Origin: DAOTXR01 sp034435375
GTDB lineage: Bacteria; Chloroflexota; Anaerolineae; Aggregatilineales; UBA3940
Direction of reading: 5' to 3'
Length of the DNA: 52,168 nt
Assembly (NCBI GenBank): GCA_034435375.1
Contig: DAOTXR010000030.1
Location: 1-52,168, forward strand
The notes beneath the pieces are model-generated. The model had not been told where the DNA came from. It saw nothing but the letters and a program-made list of their open reading frames with translations, and made no database searches. Numbering within the stretch: position 1 is the stretch's first letter; every line of letters starts with the position of its first letter. Position numbers and translations under genes: made by a program. Shown here one piece after another: positions 41,750 to 52,168 of this stretch.

Positions 41750-42838
41750 TTACGAACTGCGCGAAGCGGGGGTTATCTGAGTGGCAGGGTGGAACTCTGC
41801 CTGCAACCGCTTGATCAGCGCCTCGCGCTCGGCGGCTGGCAGGAAAGCTACTCGCGCCGCATTCATAATGTGGTGCTTGAGGTCATCCAGTGTGAATTTG
41901 AGATCCTCAATCGCCGTCACATACTCGTCCGTCAGGTTGATGCCTTCCACGCTCGGATCGTCTGTATTGATCGTGGTCAGCATTCCACTTCTATACAGAT
42001 CGCGCAGGGGGTGCTGAGCCAGCACCGGCACAACCCCAGACTGGATATTGCTTGTGACACAGACCTCAAAGGCAACAAGGCGTTCTCGGGCCATCTGCAT
42101 GATGTCTGAGTTCTCGACAATGCGAACTCCGTGGCCCAGACGTGTTGCACCCAGGATCTCAATCGCCTCCCATACGCTAGCTGGGCCATCCCACTCGCCG
42201 GCATGAATCGTCACACCCAAACCGGCGTCGCGCGCCTTCTTGAAAACCGCCGCAAACGGAGCTCCAGAATAACGATTTTCCAGCCCCGCCAGATCGACAG
42301 CAACTACCCCGTCAGGCATATGCTGGATGGCCAGGTCTACGAACTGGTCGCCAAGCTCGACACTCTCGTGGCGGTTCATGCTGACGATCAGGCGCACATC
42401 GATGCCAAAATCGCGCTCGGCACGCTTAACGGCTCCGATAACCCACTTAAACACGTCGGGAAACGGAAAGTTCATTTCACGGGCCAGTGCAATAGGAGTG
42501 AAGCGCAATTCGAAGTAGATGATGCCCTCGGCAGCTGCGTCAGCCACTACCTCATAGGCCACGCGCTCAATGATCGCCGGTGAGCGGTAGAAGTGGCGCA
42601 ACAACTCGAACTTGGAGATAAACACATCTGCACTAGGCTCGTCTGCCGGGGTCATTTGCACTAGGGACCTGAACTCATGAATGTCATAGCCAGGCAGATC
42701 GAACTTGTACTCTCGTGCAATCTCAGCCATGGTTTGCAGCCGTAGCGAACCCTCCAGATGGCGGTGCAGCTCGATCTTCGGCATCGCCTTCAGCGACTCG
42801 TACAGCTCCCCTGGGGGCTTACCAATTCGATAATCCAT
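41750..42838 (-). CDS. add: Adenosine deaminase family protein
   Basis: Zn-dependent deaminase converting adenosine to inosine (purine salvage). The 362-residue protein is full length with P-K-I-E-L-H-R-H-L-E-G-S-L near 20 (first H-x-H zinc ligands), H-A-G-E near 217 (His ligand and catalytic Glu), L-G-H-G near 237 and N-T-D-D-P near 295 (Asp ligand). All catalytic residues are present. Some members of this fold instead deaminate adenine or modified nucleosides, so the exact substrate is inferred. It lies between pcm and secA on the same strand with its own upstream gap of 170 bases, which holds the secA-end hairpin but no convincing promoter. Confidence 0.9.
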   Translation of the reverse strand: MDYRIGKPPGELYESLKAMPKIELHRHLEGSLRLQTMAEIAREYKFDLPGYDIHEFRSLVQMTPADEPSADVFISKFELLRHFYRSPAIIERVAYEVVADAAAEGIIYFELRFTPIALAREMNFPFPDVFKWVIGAVKRAERDFGIDVRLIVSMNRHESVELGDQFVDLAIQHMPDGVVAVDLAGLENRYSGAPFAAVFKKARDAGLGVTIHAGEWDGPASVWEAIEILGATRLGHGVRIVENSDIMQMARERLVAFEVCVTSNIQSGVVPVLAQHPLRDLYRSGMLTTINTDDPSVEGINLTDEYVTAIEDLKFTLDDLKHHIMNAARVAFLPAAEREALIKRLQAEFHPATQITPASRSS

Positions 42839-42976
42839 TAGAACGACCTCAACGACGGTACCCTCATCTTACGTGCAGCCGACTGATGGCACCGGCGGCT
42901 GAACCAAACATACGCGATTCAAGTTGTCCTAAATATACCGATGTTACAAAACCGCGCTATCAGTAAAGTTAGTGAA

Positions 42977-43000
42977 CGGTTAAGACGCTACCTTTAACCG
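42977..43000 (-). terminator. Hairpin after secA
   Basis: CGGTTAA (42977-42983) pairs with TTAACCG (42994-43000), 8 bases after the secA stop on the minus strand. The T-run is weak, so termination is only likely. Confidence 0.5.
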
Positions 43001-43008
43001 GCTTGAGC

Positions 43009-46000
43009 CTAGCGCCGGCGCCTGCCCTTACGGCTGCTGCCGGTTCGCACGACCTGATCTTGGGACACGGTTTGCTGTTGCTGCCGAATCTGACGATAGT
43101 GGCAATCTTTGAACTTTTTGCCACTGCCGCACGGACAGGGATCATTGCGTCCGACATTGCTCCACAGGTCTTTGTGTACAGTCTGGGACACACGCACCTG
43201 TCCATCCTGCTGCCGAACCCTACGCTCTACGCGGTAGCCAATCTGGCTGAGCGTATCAAGCAGCGACTCCATCCGCTGCTGTTCTTCGATGACGCGGCGG
43301 TGGTAGGGCAAATCGTGGAAGAACTGCCGTGCAATCCCCTCCTCCACATCCTCACGCAACCGATCGAACATCTCAAACGCCCGCCGTTTGAACTCCACTT
43401 TGGGATCGCGCTGTCCAAACGCCTCCAAACCCACACCCTGCCGCAGATCGTCAATGGCGTTGAGATACTGCCGCCACTCACGATCGATGACTGTCAGCAT
43501 CAGCGCGCGTTCGTAGCGAACGATCTCCTCTGGGCCGATGGCAAACACACGCTGTTCGACCGCCCTCACTGCATCCGACCCATCACCGGCCAGGTCTTCC
43601 GGCGACTGGCGGGCCATTTCCAGCAGCGCGTCAATGCGCTCCACCAGCACTTCCAAGAGCTCCTCAACTTCCAGCTCGATCAGCACTGGCTGAAAGGCAG
43701 CCTCGAGCGCAGCGCTTATGCGGGCAGAGAAACGACTATGTGTCTCGTTTGGTCGCATGCCGCTACCGATGCTGGTGATCAACTCACGATGGGCTTTCTC
43801 GATCTCGGTCTCCAGCGGCTCCCACACACCAACGCGCCGCTGTTCGGGCAGGTAGCTCATGTAACGCTCGAACGTTGCCTTCAAACGCGAGACAAATCCG
43901 TCCCACCCTTCAACTCCATGCGGACCGATGCCCGGCAGCAATGGCCACAGCGGCACGATGCGCACAATCTCAGCATGCAGCATACGCAGGTTGTGCCCGG
44001 CCTCAATGCCATCTAGGATCAGTTCGTGCAGCGCCTCTTGGAGTTCCTCGCCATCGGTGATCGCCAACAGGTCACGCAGGTGCTCTGGGGTGGGGCGTGG
44101 AATGAGCGGCAGCACCCGCTGCACCACCCCGCGCGTGTTGACCTCTCCGGTCTCAAAGTTCGAGAAGTCGGTCACCACCGTTTCGATCTCACTCAGCGCC
44201 CACTCCTCGTAGCCATCGCGTAGACGCAGAATCAGGCGCTCCAGGCTTTGCTGCATAAAGCGGCGCACCAATGCATCCAGATCGCTGCCATCACCCATCA
44301 GGATTGTGCGCCGCTCGTCATAGACGATCTGGCGCTGCCGGTTGACTGCCTCATCGTACTCGACCAGGTTCTTGCGGATGTCGAACGTGTAGCTCTCAAA
44401 GCGGGCCTGGGCCTGCTCGATGACATTGCTCAAGATATTGGCCTGAATCGGCACATCCGGGGGGATGTTCAGCCGCTCCATGATGCGCTTGGTGCGGTCG
44501 CCGCCAAACCGGATCATCAGATCGTCCTCTAATGAAAGGTAAAAACGAGACGATCCGGGGTCGCCCTGCCGCGCTGCACGCCCACGCAACTGGTCATCGA
44601 TACGGCGCGCTTCGTGCCGCTCGGTGCCAATGACATGCAGCCCCCCTCTGTTCCACACATCCATCCGATCGCGCTCGCAGTCTCGCTGCACTGCTTGAAT
44701 GTCATTGATCAGTGATGCTGGCAGTGACGGGACCTGCTGGGTGATACGACGCGCTGCGTCAATATCGCCTGCCAGGACCGCCCGCACCAGCGCCGCACGC
44801 GCGTTGTAGTGCTGCTCAAACAGCCGCCGGGTCAACGTCTCAACGTGTCCAGCCTGCCCTAGCAAGCCGCGCAAGGATCGATACTCGTTGAGACGGAACT
44901 GCAGATCGGGGATCAACGACAACGGCGCTCCTGCCTCTTGAGCAATCTGGCGTGCCCGATCCATGCGTCGGTAATCGATCATCGACAGGTCGATCTGGCG
45001 GATGATCTGCACAAAAGTATCGTAGGGCAGGTCCTTATAGGCGGCGTCCTGTCGGATGTCATCGATCACTGCCCCCAGGATGTCTTCAGCCTGTGCCTTG
45101 CGAACCAGATCCTGGTTGGCCTGAACCACCCAATCGACCAATGCTTCATCCATCTTTGCACTGGCAGCCGCTTTCTGGCGCGCCGCGTCTGGATCGCCGG
45201 CGACCACGTCTGCCACGATCGGTTGGAAGTGCACCATATCGAAGCATCGGTCAGCCACTAACTTGGCGGCCAACCCCTCTGGATTGCCACCCAACAGGAT
45301 GTCAGTGCCACGCCCCGCCATGCTAGTTGAGATCGTGATCGCCCCGGAGCGCCCGGCCTGAGCAATGATCAGCGCCTCGCGAGCATGGTTCTTGGCATTC
45401 AGAACTTCATGCGGAAGCCCCATTTTTCTCAAGATTCGGCTCAGGGTCTCAGAGGCTTCCACTGACCCCGTACCAACCAGCACCGGACGACCGATCTTTT
45501 GCACCTCGGCAATCTCGCGGGCCACAGCATCGAATTTGCCCTCGATCGACAGATACACCTGGTCGGGGTAATCCACACGCTTGAAGAAGCGCGGTTGGTT
45601 GCCATTGCCAGGATCCCAATAGCTCGTGATCGGCACGCCACTGTCCATCTCCTGGCTGGCGAGCGTCGGCAGCACCTCAGCCACCCGGCCACGACGGGTT
45701 TCAAACACCCCATTCTGGGCTTGGTACTCAATGTTGGTTGGTATAGCCACCACGTCGAGCTTGTATACCTGGTCGAATTCCTCAGCCTGAGTGATGGCAG
45801 TGCCGGTCATGCCTGCCAGCTTGTCGTACAGGCGGAAATAGTTCTGCACCGTGATCGTGGCAATGGTCACGTCCTCACGCTTGACCTGCACCCCTTCTTT
45901 AGCTTCAATGGCCTGATGCAGGCCCTCGCTGTAACGGCGTGAGGGCATTGGGCGGCCTGTCGTTTGGTCGATCAGGATCACGTGCCCGTCCTGGACAATG

Positions 46001-47094
46001 TAGTCTCTGTCACGCTTAAGAGTGTACTTAGCCTTCAGCGCGTTTTCTAAGTAGTGCACCAGTTCGTAGTACTGGGGATCATAGATGCTTTGACCCGCAG
46101 CAACGTCGATCTCCGGTACCAGCCGCTCGATCTTCTCAATTCCACGGTCGGTCAGCGAGACGGTCTGGGTACGGTCGTCAAGGACGTAGTCCCCGTCTGG
46201 CTCCTCAAACTCAAGGTCTGTGGTATTCCGACGCAGCCGCGCCTGTTCGACAATGTCCGCGAATCGACGGTACATCTCGGAAGCCTGCCCTGCCGGCCCA
46301 GAAATGATGAGCGGGGTGCGTGCTCCATCGATCAGCACCGAGTCAACCTCGTCTACGATGGCATATGCCAGCTCAAGCTGCACTGTCCGGGTGGGGTCGA
46401 TAGCTGTGTTATCACGCAGATAGTCGAAGCCGAACTCAGGAGCAGTTCCATAGGTAATGTCGGCTTGATAACACTCGCGGCGCTGGGCGGGACGCCAGTG
46501 CACCAGACGCTCATCCTCCAGACTCCCGCCAGGATCGACATACTCTGGATCGTAAATCGCGGAAAACTGCTCCTTGCCGATCACGCCCACGCTTAGCCCC
46601 AACAGGTGAAAGACGCGGCCCATCCAGCCGCCGTCGCGGCGGGCCAGGTAATCGTTGACGGTGACCAGGTGTGCTCCACGACCGGTCAGGGCGTTGAGAT
46701 ACAGTGGCAGTGTGGCTGCCAGTGTCTTGCCTTCACCGGTTTTCATCTCGGCAATTTTGCCCTCATGCAACACAATGCCGCCGATCAGTTGCACGTCAAA
46801 GGGGCGCTGTCCGATAGTTCGCACTGCCGCTTCGCGGACGGCGGCAAACGCATCAGGCAGAATCTGGTCGAGGATTTCTCGCTCGGCTTCTTTGCGTCTA
46901 TTCTCATCCTGAATGCCTGCGACGTGTGCCTGCACCCGCGCCCTCAGGTCCCCAGTGAGCGCACGCAGATCATCATCTGCCATCGCTTGCATACGAGGCT
47001 CTAGAGCATTAATTTGCTCCACAATGCCCCGATAGCGCTTTAATTCACGCTCTAGAGGGCTGCCGGCTAGCGTACTCAGAAGGCTCTTAAACAT
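43009..47094 (-). CDS. secA: Preprotein translocase ATPase SecA, unusually large
   Basis: Motor ATPase that pushes preproteins through SecYEG. The protein has 1361 residues, versus 800-950 in most bacteria. Core motifs are intact: M-K-T-G-E-G-K-T (117-124, Walker A), D-E-V-D (248-251), M-T-G-T-A near 429, G-R-G-T-D (594-598), and G-T-E-R-H-E-A-R-R-I-D-D-Q-L-R-G-R near 840. A C-terminal SEC-C zinc motif (Cys 1320, 1322, 1331, His 1332) binds SecB or ribosomes in other species. Extra length comes mainly from about 190 residues inserted after G-R-G-T-D (roughly 608-830), an insert near 485-515, and an enlarged helical region after about 980. ATG 47094 begins the conserved M-F-K-S-L-L. Confidence 0.95.
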   Translation of the reverse strand: MFKSLLSTLAGSPLERELKRYRGIVEQINALEPRMQAMADDDLRALTGDLRARVQAHVAGIQDENRRKEAEREILDQILPDAFAAVREAAVRTIGQRPFDVQLIGGIVLHEGKIAEMKTGEGKTLAATLPLYLNALTGRGAHLVTVNDYLARRDGGWMGRVFHLLGLSVGVIGKEQFSAIYDPEYVDPGGSLEDERLVHWRPAQRRECYQADITYGTAPEFGFDYLRDNTAIDPTRTVQLELAYAIVDEVDSVLIDGARTPLIISGPAGQASEMYRRFADIVEQARLRRNTTDLEFEEPDGDYVLDDRTQTVSLTDRGIEKIERLVPEIDVAAGQSIYDPQYYELVHYLENALKAKYTLKRDRDYIVQDGHVILIDQTTGRPMPSRRYSEGLHQAIEAKEGVQVKREDVTIATITVQNYFRLYDKLAGMTGTAITQAEEFDQVYKLDVVAIPTNIEYQAQNGVFETRRGRVAEVLPTLASQEMDSGVPITSYWDPGNGNQPRFFKRVDYPDQVYLSIEGKFDAVAREIAEVQKIGRPVLVGTGSVEASETLSRILRKMGLPHEVLNAKNHAREALIIAQAGRSGAITISTSMAGRGTDILLGGNPEGLAAKLVADRCFDMVHFQPIVADVVAGDPDAARQKAAASAKMDEALVDWVVQANQDLVRKAQAEDILGAVIDDIRQDAAYKDLPYDTFVQIIRQIDLSMIDYRRMDRARQIAQEAGAPLSLIPDLQFRLNEYRSLRGLLGQAGHVETLTRRLFEQHYNARAALVRAVLAGDIDAARRITQQVPSLPASLINDIQAVQRDCERDRMDVWNRGGLHVIGTERHEARRIDDQLRGRAARQGDPGSSRFYLSLEDDLMIRFGGDRTKRIMERLNIPPDVPIQANILSNVIEQAQARFESYTFDIRKNLVEYDEAVNRQRQIVYDERRTILMGDGSDLDALVRRFMQQSLERLILRLRDGYEEWALSEIETVVTDFSNFETGEVNTRGVVQRVLPLIPRPTPEHLRDLLAITDGEELQEALHELILDGIEAGHNLRMLHAEIVRIVPLWPLLPGIGPHGVEGWDGFVSRLKATFERYMSYLPEQRRVGVWEPLETEIEKAHRELITSIGSGMRPNETHSRFSARISAALEAAFQPVLIELEVEELLEVLVERIDALLEMARQSPEDLAGDGSDAVRAVEQRVFAIGPEEIVRYERALMLTVIDREWRQYLNAIDDLRQGVGLEAFGQRDPKVEFKRRAFEMFDRLREDVEEGIARQFFHDLPYHRRVIEEQQRMESLLDTLSQIGYRVERRVRQQDGQVRVSQTVHKDLWSNVGRNDPCPCGSGKKFKDCHYRQIRQQQQTVSQDQVVRTGSSRKGRRRR

Positions 47095-47245
47095 ATCCTG
47101 CCCACTCTATCCTTCTGTCCAACATGTTAGTCATCCCTTGTTCAATGCATGGGATGTGCACACCTGTATTTGTTGAGTTTACCTCAATAAAGTTCTGTCT
47201 GCGATGAAGGAGGAAGGCTGATCGAGCAATGATGACCGATATTTA

Positions 47246-47284
47246 GCCAAGCAGAGGCAAGACTATGCCTTGCCTCTGCTTGGC
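47246..47284 (-). terminator. Strong hairpin terminator after the kamA-like gene
   Basis: A perfect 16-base-pair stem (47246-47261 with 47269-47284) and a 7-base loop. On the minus strand it follows the kamA-like stop and is trailed by TAAATAT. It separates this gene from secA. The remaining bases 47095-47245 contain the secA leader, with no promoter I can assign with confidence. Confidence 0.75.
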
Positions 47285-47324
47285 CTGATCGGCCTCTTTA
47301 GAAAGGATAATCTTGGTCCAACGC

Positions 47325-48698
<1,374 letters not shown>

Positions 48699-48756
48699 GT
48701 TTGACAACACTCCATGCTTAAACTCAAACTGTGGTTCGTTCTGATGGCTTGTACTC

Positions 48757-48785
48757 ACTGTAGCACAGACAGAAAATTACAACAA
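48757..48785 (-). promoter_or_regulatory. Promoter of the kamA-like gene
   Basis: Minus strand: TTGTTG (48785-48780), 17-base spacer and TACAGT (48762-48757) preceded by TGC (extended -10). Confidence 0.5.
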
Positions 48786-48851
48786 GAATTCTTGCTTTAT
48801 TCGCCGTCGCTGCGGGCATGTCCTTTCTCTCTCGGTGGCGCGGTGTGCGAC

Positions 48852-48884
48852 AAAAAAGCCACGCCCCGATGTCACGGGGCGTGG
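48852..48884 (-). terminator. Rho-independent terminator after the Clp gene
   Basis: A 10-base-pair GC-rich stem (48859-48868 with 48875-48884), 6-base loop, and six Ts on the minus strand (plus-strand A-run 48852-48857). A textbook terminator 20 bases after the stop. Confidence 0.92.
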
Positions 48885-48903
48885 GACTCCTGTACAGGTG
48901 AGG

Positions 48904-51348
<2,445 letters not shown>

Positions 51349-51590
51349 GGCTTCCCTTTCCGCCGCGCGAGCAGCAGCCGCGAGCGACGACATAGCAGGA
51401 TTCGTGCCAGCGGCAGCACCCGCCAGCGATTGTACGGCTGTGAAAAAAACCAAGGCTGGCCCGCACAGCCGTGCCACATTGGCACGGTGGCAGACCGGTT
51501 CGTCGGCCGCGAGCTTGATTCTCCTTGACGACAGCGGTATCTAAGAACTGGCAGTCCCCGAGGACCGCGAGTGCGCCGGGCCGGTCCCCT

Positions 51591-51685
51591 GTCGGCCACC
51601 AAAGGCCGACGCAACGAATCTCCCGTCGGCCAGCAAGGGTCGACGCCACGAATCCCCCATCGGCCACGAAGGGCCGACGCCACGG
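51591..51685. repeat. Tandem palindromic repeats, 34-base period
   Basis: Two full units (51591-51624, 51625-51658) and a partial third (51659-51685). Each contains a TCGGCC...GGCCGA-type inverted repeat followed by a CGACGC-ACGAATC-like tail. They sit between the divergent Clp and cytochrome genes. Of the 356-base gap 51349-51704, the part 51349-51590 holds no recognised gene. Confidence 0.75.
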
Positions 51686-51704
51686 GCCGCGAAGGCGCCG
51701 TCTT

Positions 51705-52166
51705 GTGCTCGAACACAAGCTTGTACGCGTGGCTGGCGTGACGGTCAGCGCTCTCGTCGGGGCGGCGGGCGGTCTCGGGTTTTTCACGTTCGGCTATGCC
51801 CGCGGGGCGTCGTACATGACGAATCGGCCGGAGGCCTGCGCCAATTGCCATGTCATGCGCTCGCAGTATGAGGCGTGGTCGCGCAGCAGCCATCGGGCCG
51901 TGGCCACTTGCAACGATTGCCACGCCCCGCATGAACTGGTCGGCAAGTACAAGACCAAAGCCATCAACGGCTACAACCACTCGTTGGCCTTCACGACCGG
52001 GCGGTTTCCCGAGCCGATCCGGATCACCCCGCGGAACGAGGCGATCACCGAGGCCGCCTGCCGATATTGCCACGCGGACATCACCGCCGCGATCGACAGC
52101 CGTGGGCATGGAGACCAGGCGCTATCGTGTATCCGGTGTCACCGCTCGGTCGGGCATCTGCATTAG
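51705..52166 (+). CDS. nrfH: NrfH/NapC-type tetraheme cytochrome c
   Basis: Membrane-anchored quinol dehydrogenase that feeds periplasmic reductases such as nitrite reductase NrfA. The product has one N-terminal membrane helix followed by four CxxCH heme motifs: C-A-N-C-H, C-N-D-C-H, C-R-Y-C-H and C-I-R-C-H, with M-T-N-R-P near the first, as in NrfH. From GTG 51705 it has 153 residues, the normal size. The frame continues up to ATG 51525, but that extension runs through the tandem repeats and is unlikely to be coding. An nrfA gene would be expected just beyond the window. Its high GC content matches the Clp N-terminal part, not the rest of the window. Confidence 0.85.
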   Translation: MLEHKLVRVAGVTVSALVGAAGGLGFFTFGYARGASYMTNRPEACANCHVMRSQYEAWSRSSHRAVATCNDCHAPHELVGKYKTKAINGYNHSLAFTTGRFPEPIRITPRNEAITEAACRYCHADITAAIDSRGHGDQALSCIRCHRSVGHLH

Positions 52167-52168
52167 AG

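Noticed and set aside
43003..44016. Long plus-strand frame opposite the secA end
   Set aside because: Shadow of secA in another frame; no recognisable protein motif or ribosome site.
51349..51477. 43-residue N-terminal extension of the Clp protein
   Set aside because: Not conserved in Clp proteins; ATG 51348 has a good ribosome site and begins the conserved N-domain.
51591..51685. CRISPR array
   Set aside because: Units are contiguous and imperfect with no spacers, and no cas genes are present.

Overview
The window reads as a chromosomal segment of a Chloroflexota bacterium, probably Anaerolineae-like. This is inferred from the style of the proteins, not from a search: lipoproteins and SH3 proteins with Thr/Pro-rich linkers, a short EF-Ts, split cytochrome b6/subunit IV genes, a very large SecA, and sigma70-type promoters with TATAAT/TACAAT boxes. 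Most of it is moderately GC-rich and densely coded on both strands. No rRNA, tRNA or CRISPR array was seen.

Layout. The left end (1-143) is the tail of an insertion-sequence transposase. It abuts a strong promoter and structured leader for rpsB-tsf, then pyrH (TTG start). Next come a Thr/Pro-rich lipoprotein (minus) and DUF503, DUF4230, ligA and an rlmI-type methyltransferase (plus). An LCP protein and a tyrosine-recombinase-like protein that has lost its catalytic residues follow on the minus strand, then an octanoyltransferase. A minus operon polX - SpoIIE phosphatase - SH3 protein diverges from a repair-flavoured plus run: alkyltransferase-like protein, PHP phosphoesterase, and uvrB with a LexA-type box. 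Behind uvrB lie an HExxH membrane protein, an S51-like/CysRS-tail fusion and an M20 amidohydrolase.

At 22.4-23.3 kb an AT-richer CopZ-like metallochaperone gene sits behind a consensus sigma-54 promoter and is followed by an attC-like folded site. It looks like an integron-type gene cassette. After it come an acetylxylan esterase, a CopD-like/glycosyltransferase/rtcA operon, a Uma2 protein, two tandem M29 aminopeptidases flanking a PPOX-fold protein, a response regulator, a second LCP protein and a FadR-type regulator beside a perfect palindrome.

The most notable system is the minus operon 39.4-34.5 kb: cytochrome b6 with a c-type heme motif, subunit IV, Rieske protein, a fused HdrE/HdrD-like membrane iron-sulfur protein and an FrhB-like iron-sulfur protein. 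A strong promoter and a TetR-type operator control it. It resembles a quinone-linked respiratory or electron-confurcating complex.

The last part holds ychF, pcm, an adenosine deaminase-like gene, a 1361-residue secA, a kamA-like gene and a Clp ATPase. Inside the Clp gene, around 50.7-50.83 kb, base composition and family type change abruptly. The rest (Clp N-terminus, tandem palindromic repeats, NrfH-like tetraheme cytochrome) looks like a different, much GC-richer genome, possibly a planctomycete. An assembly chimera should be excluded before using the last 1.4 kb.
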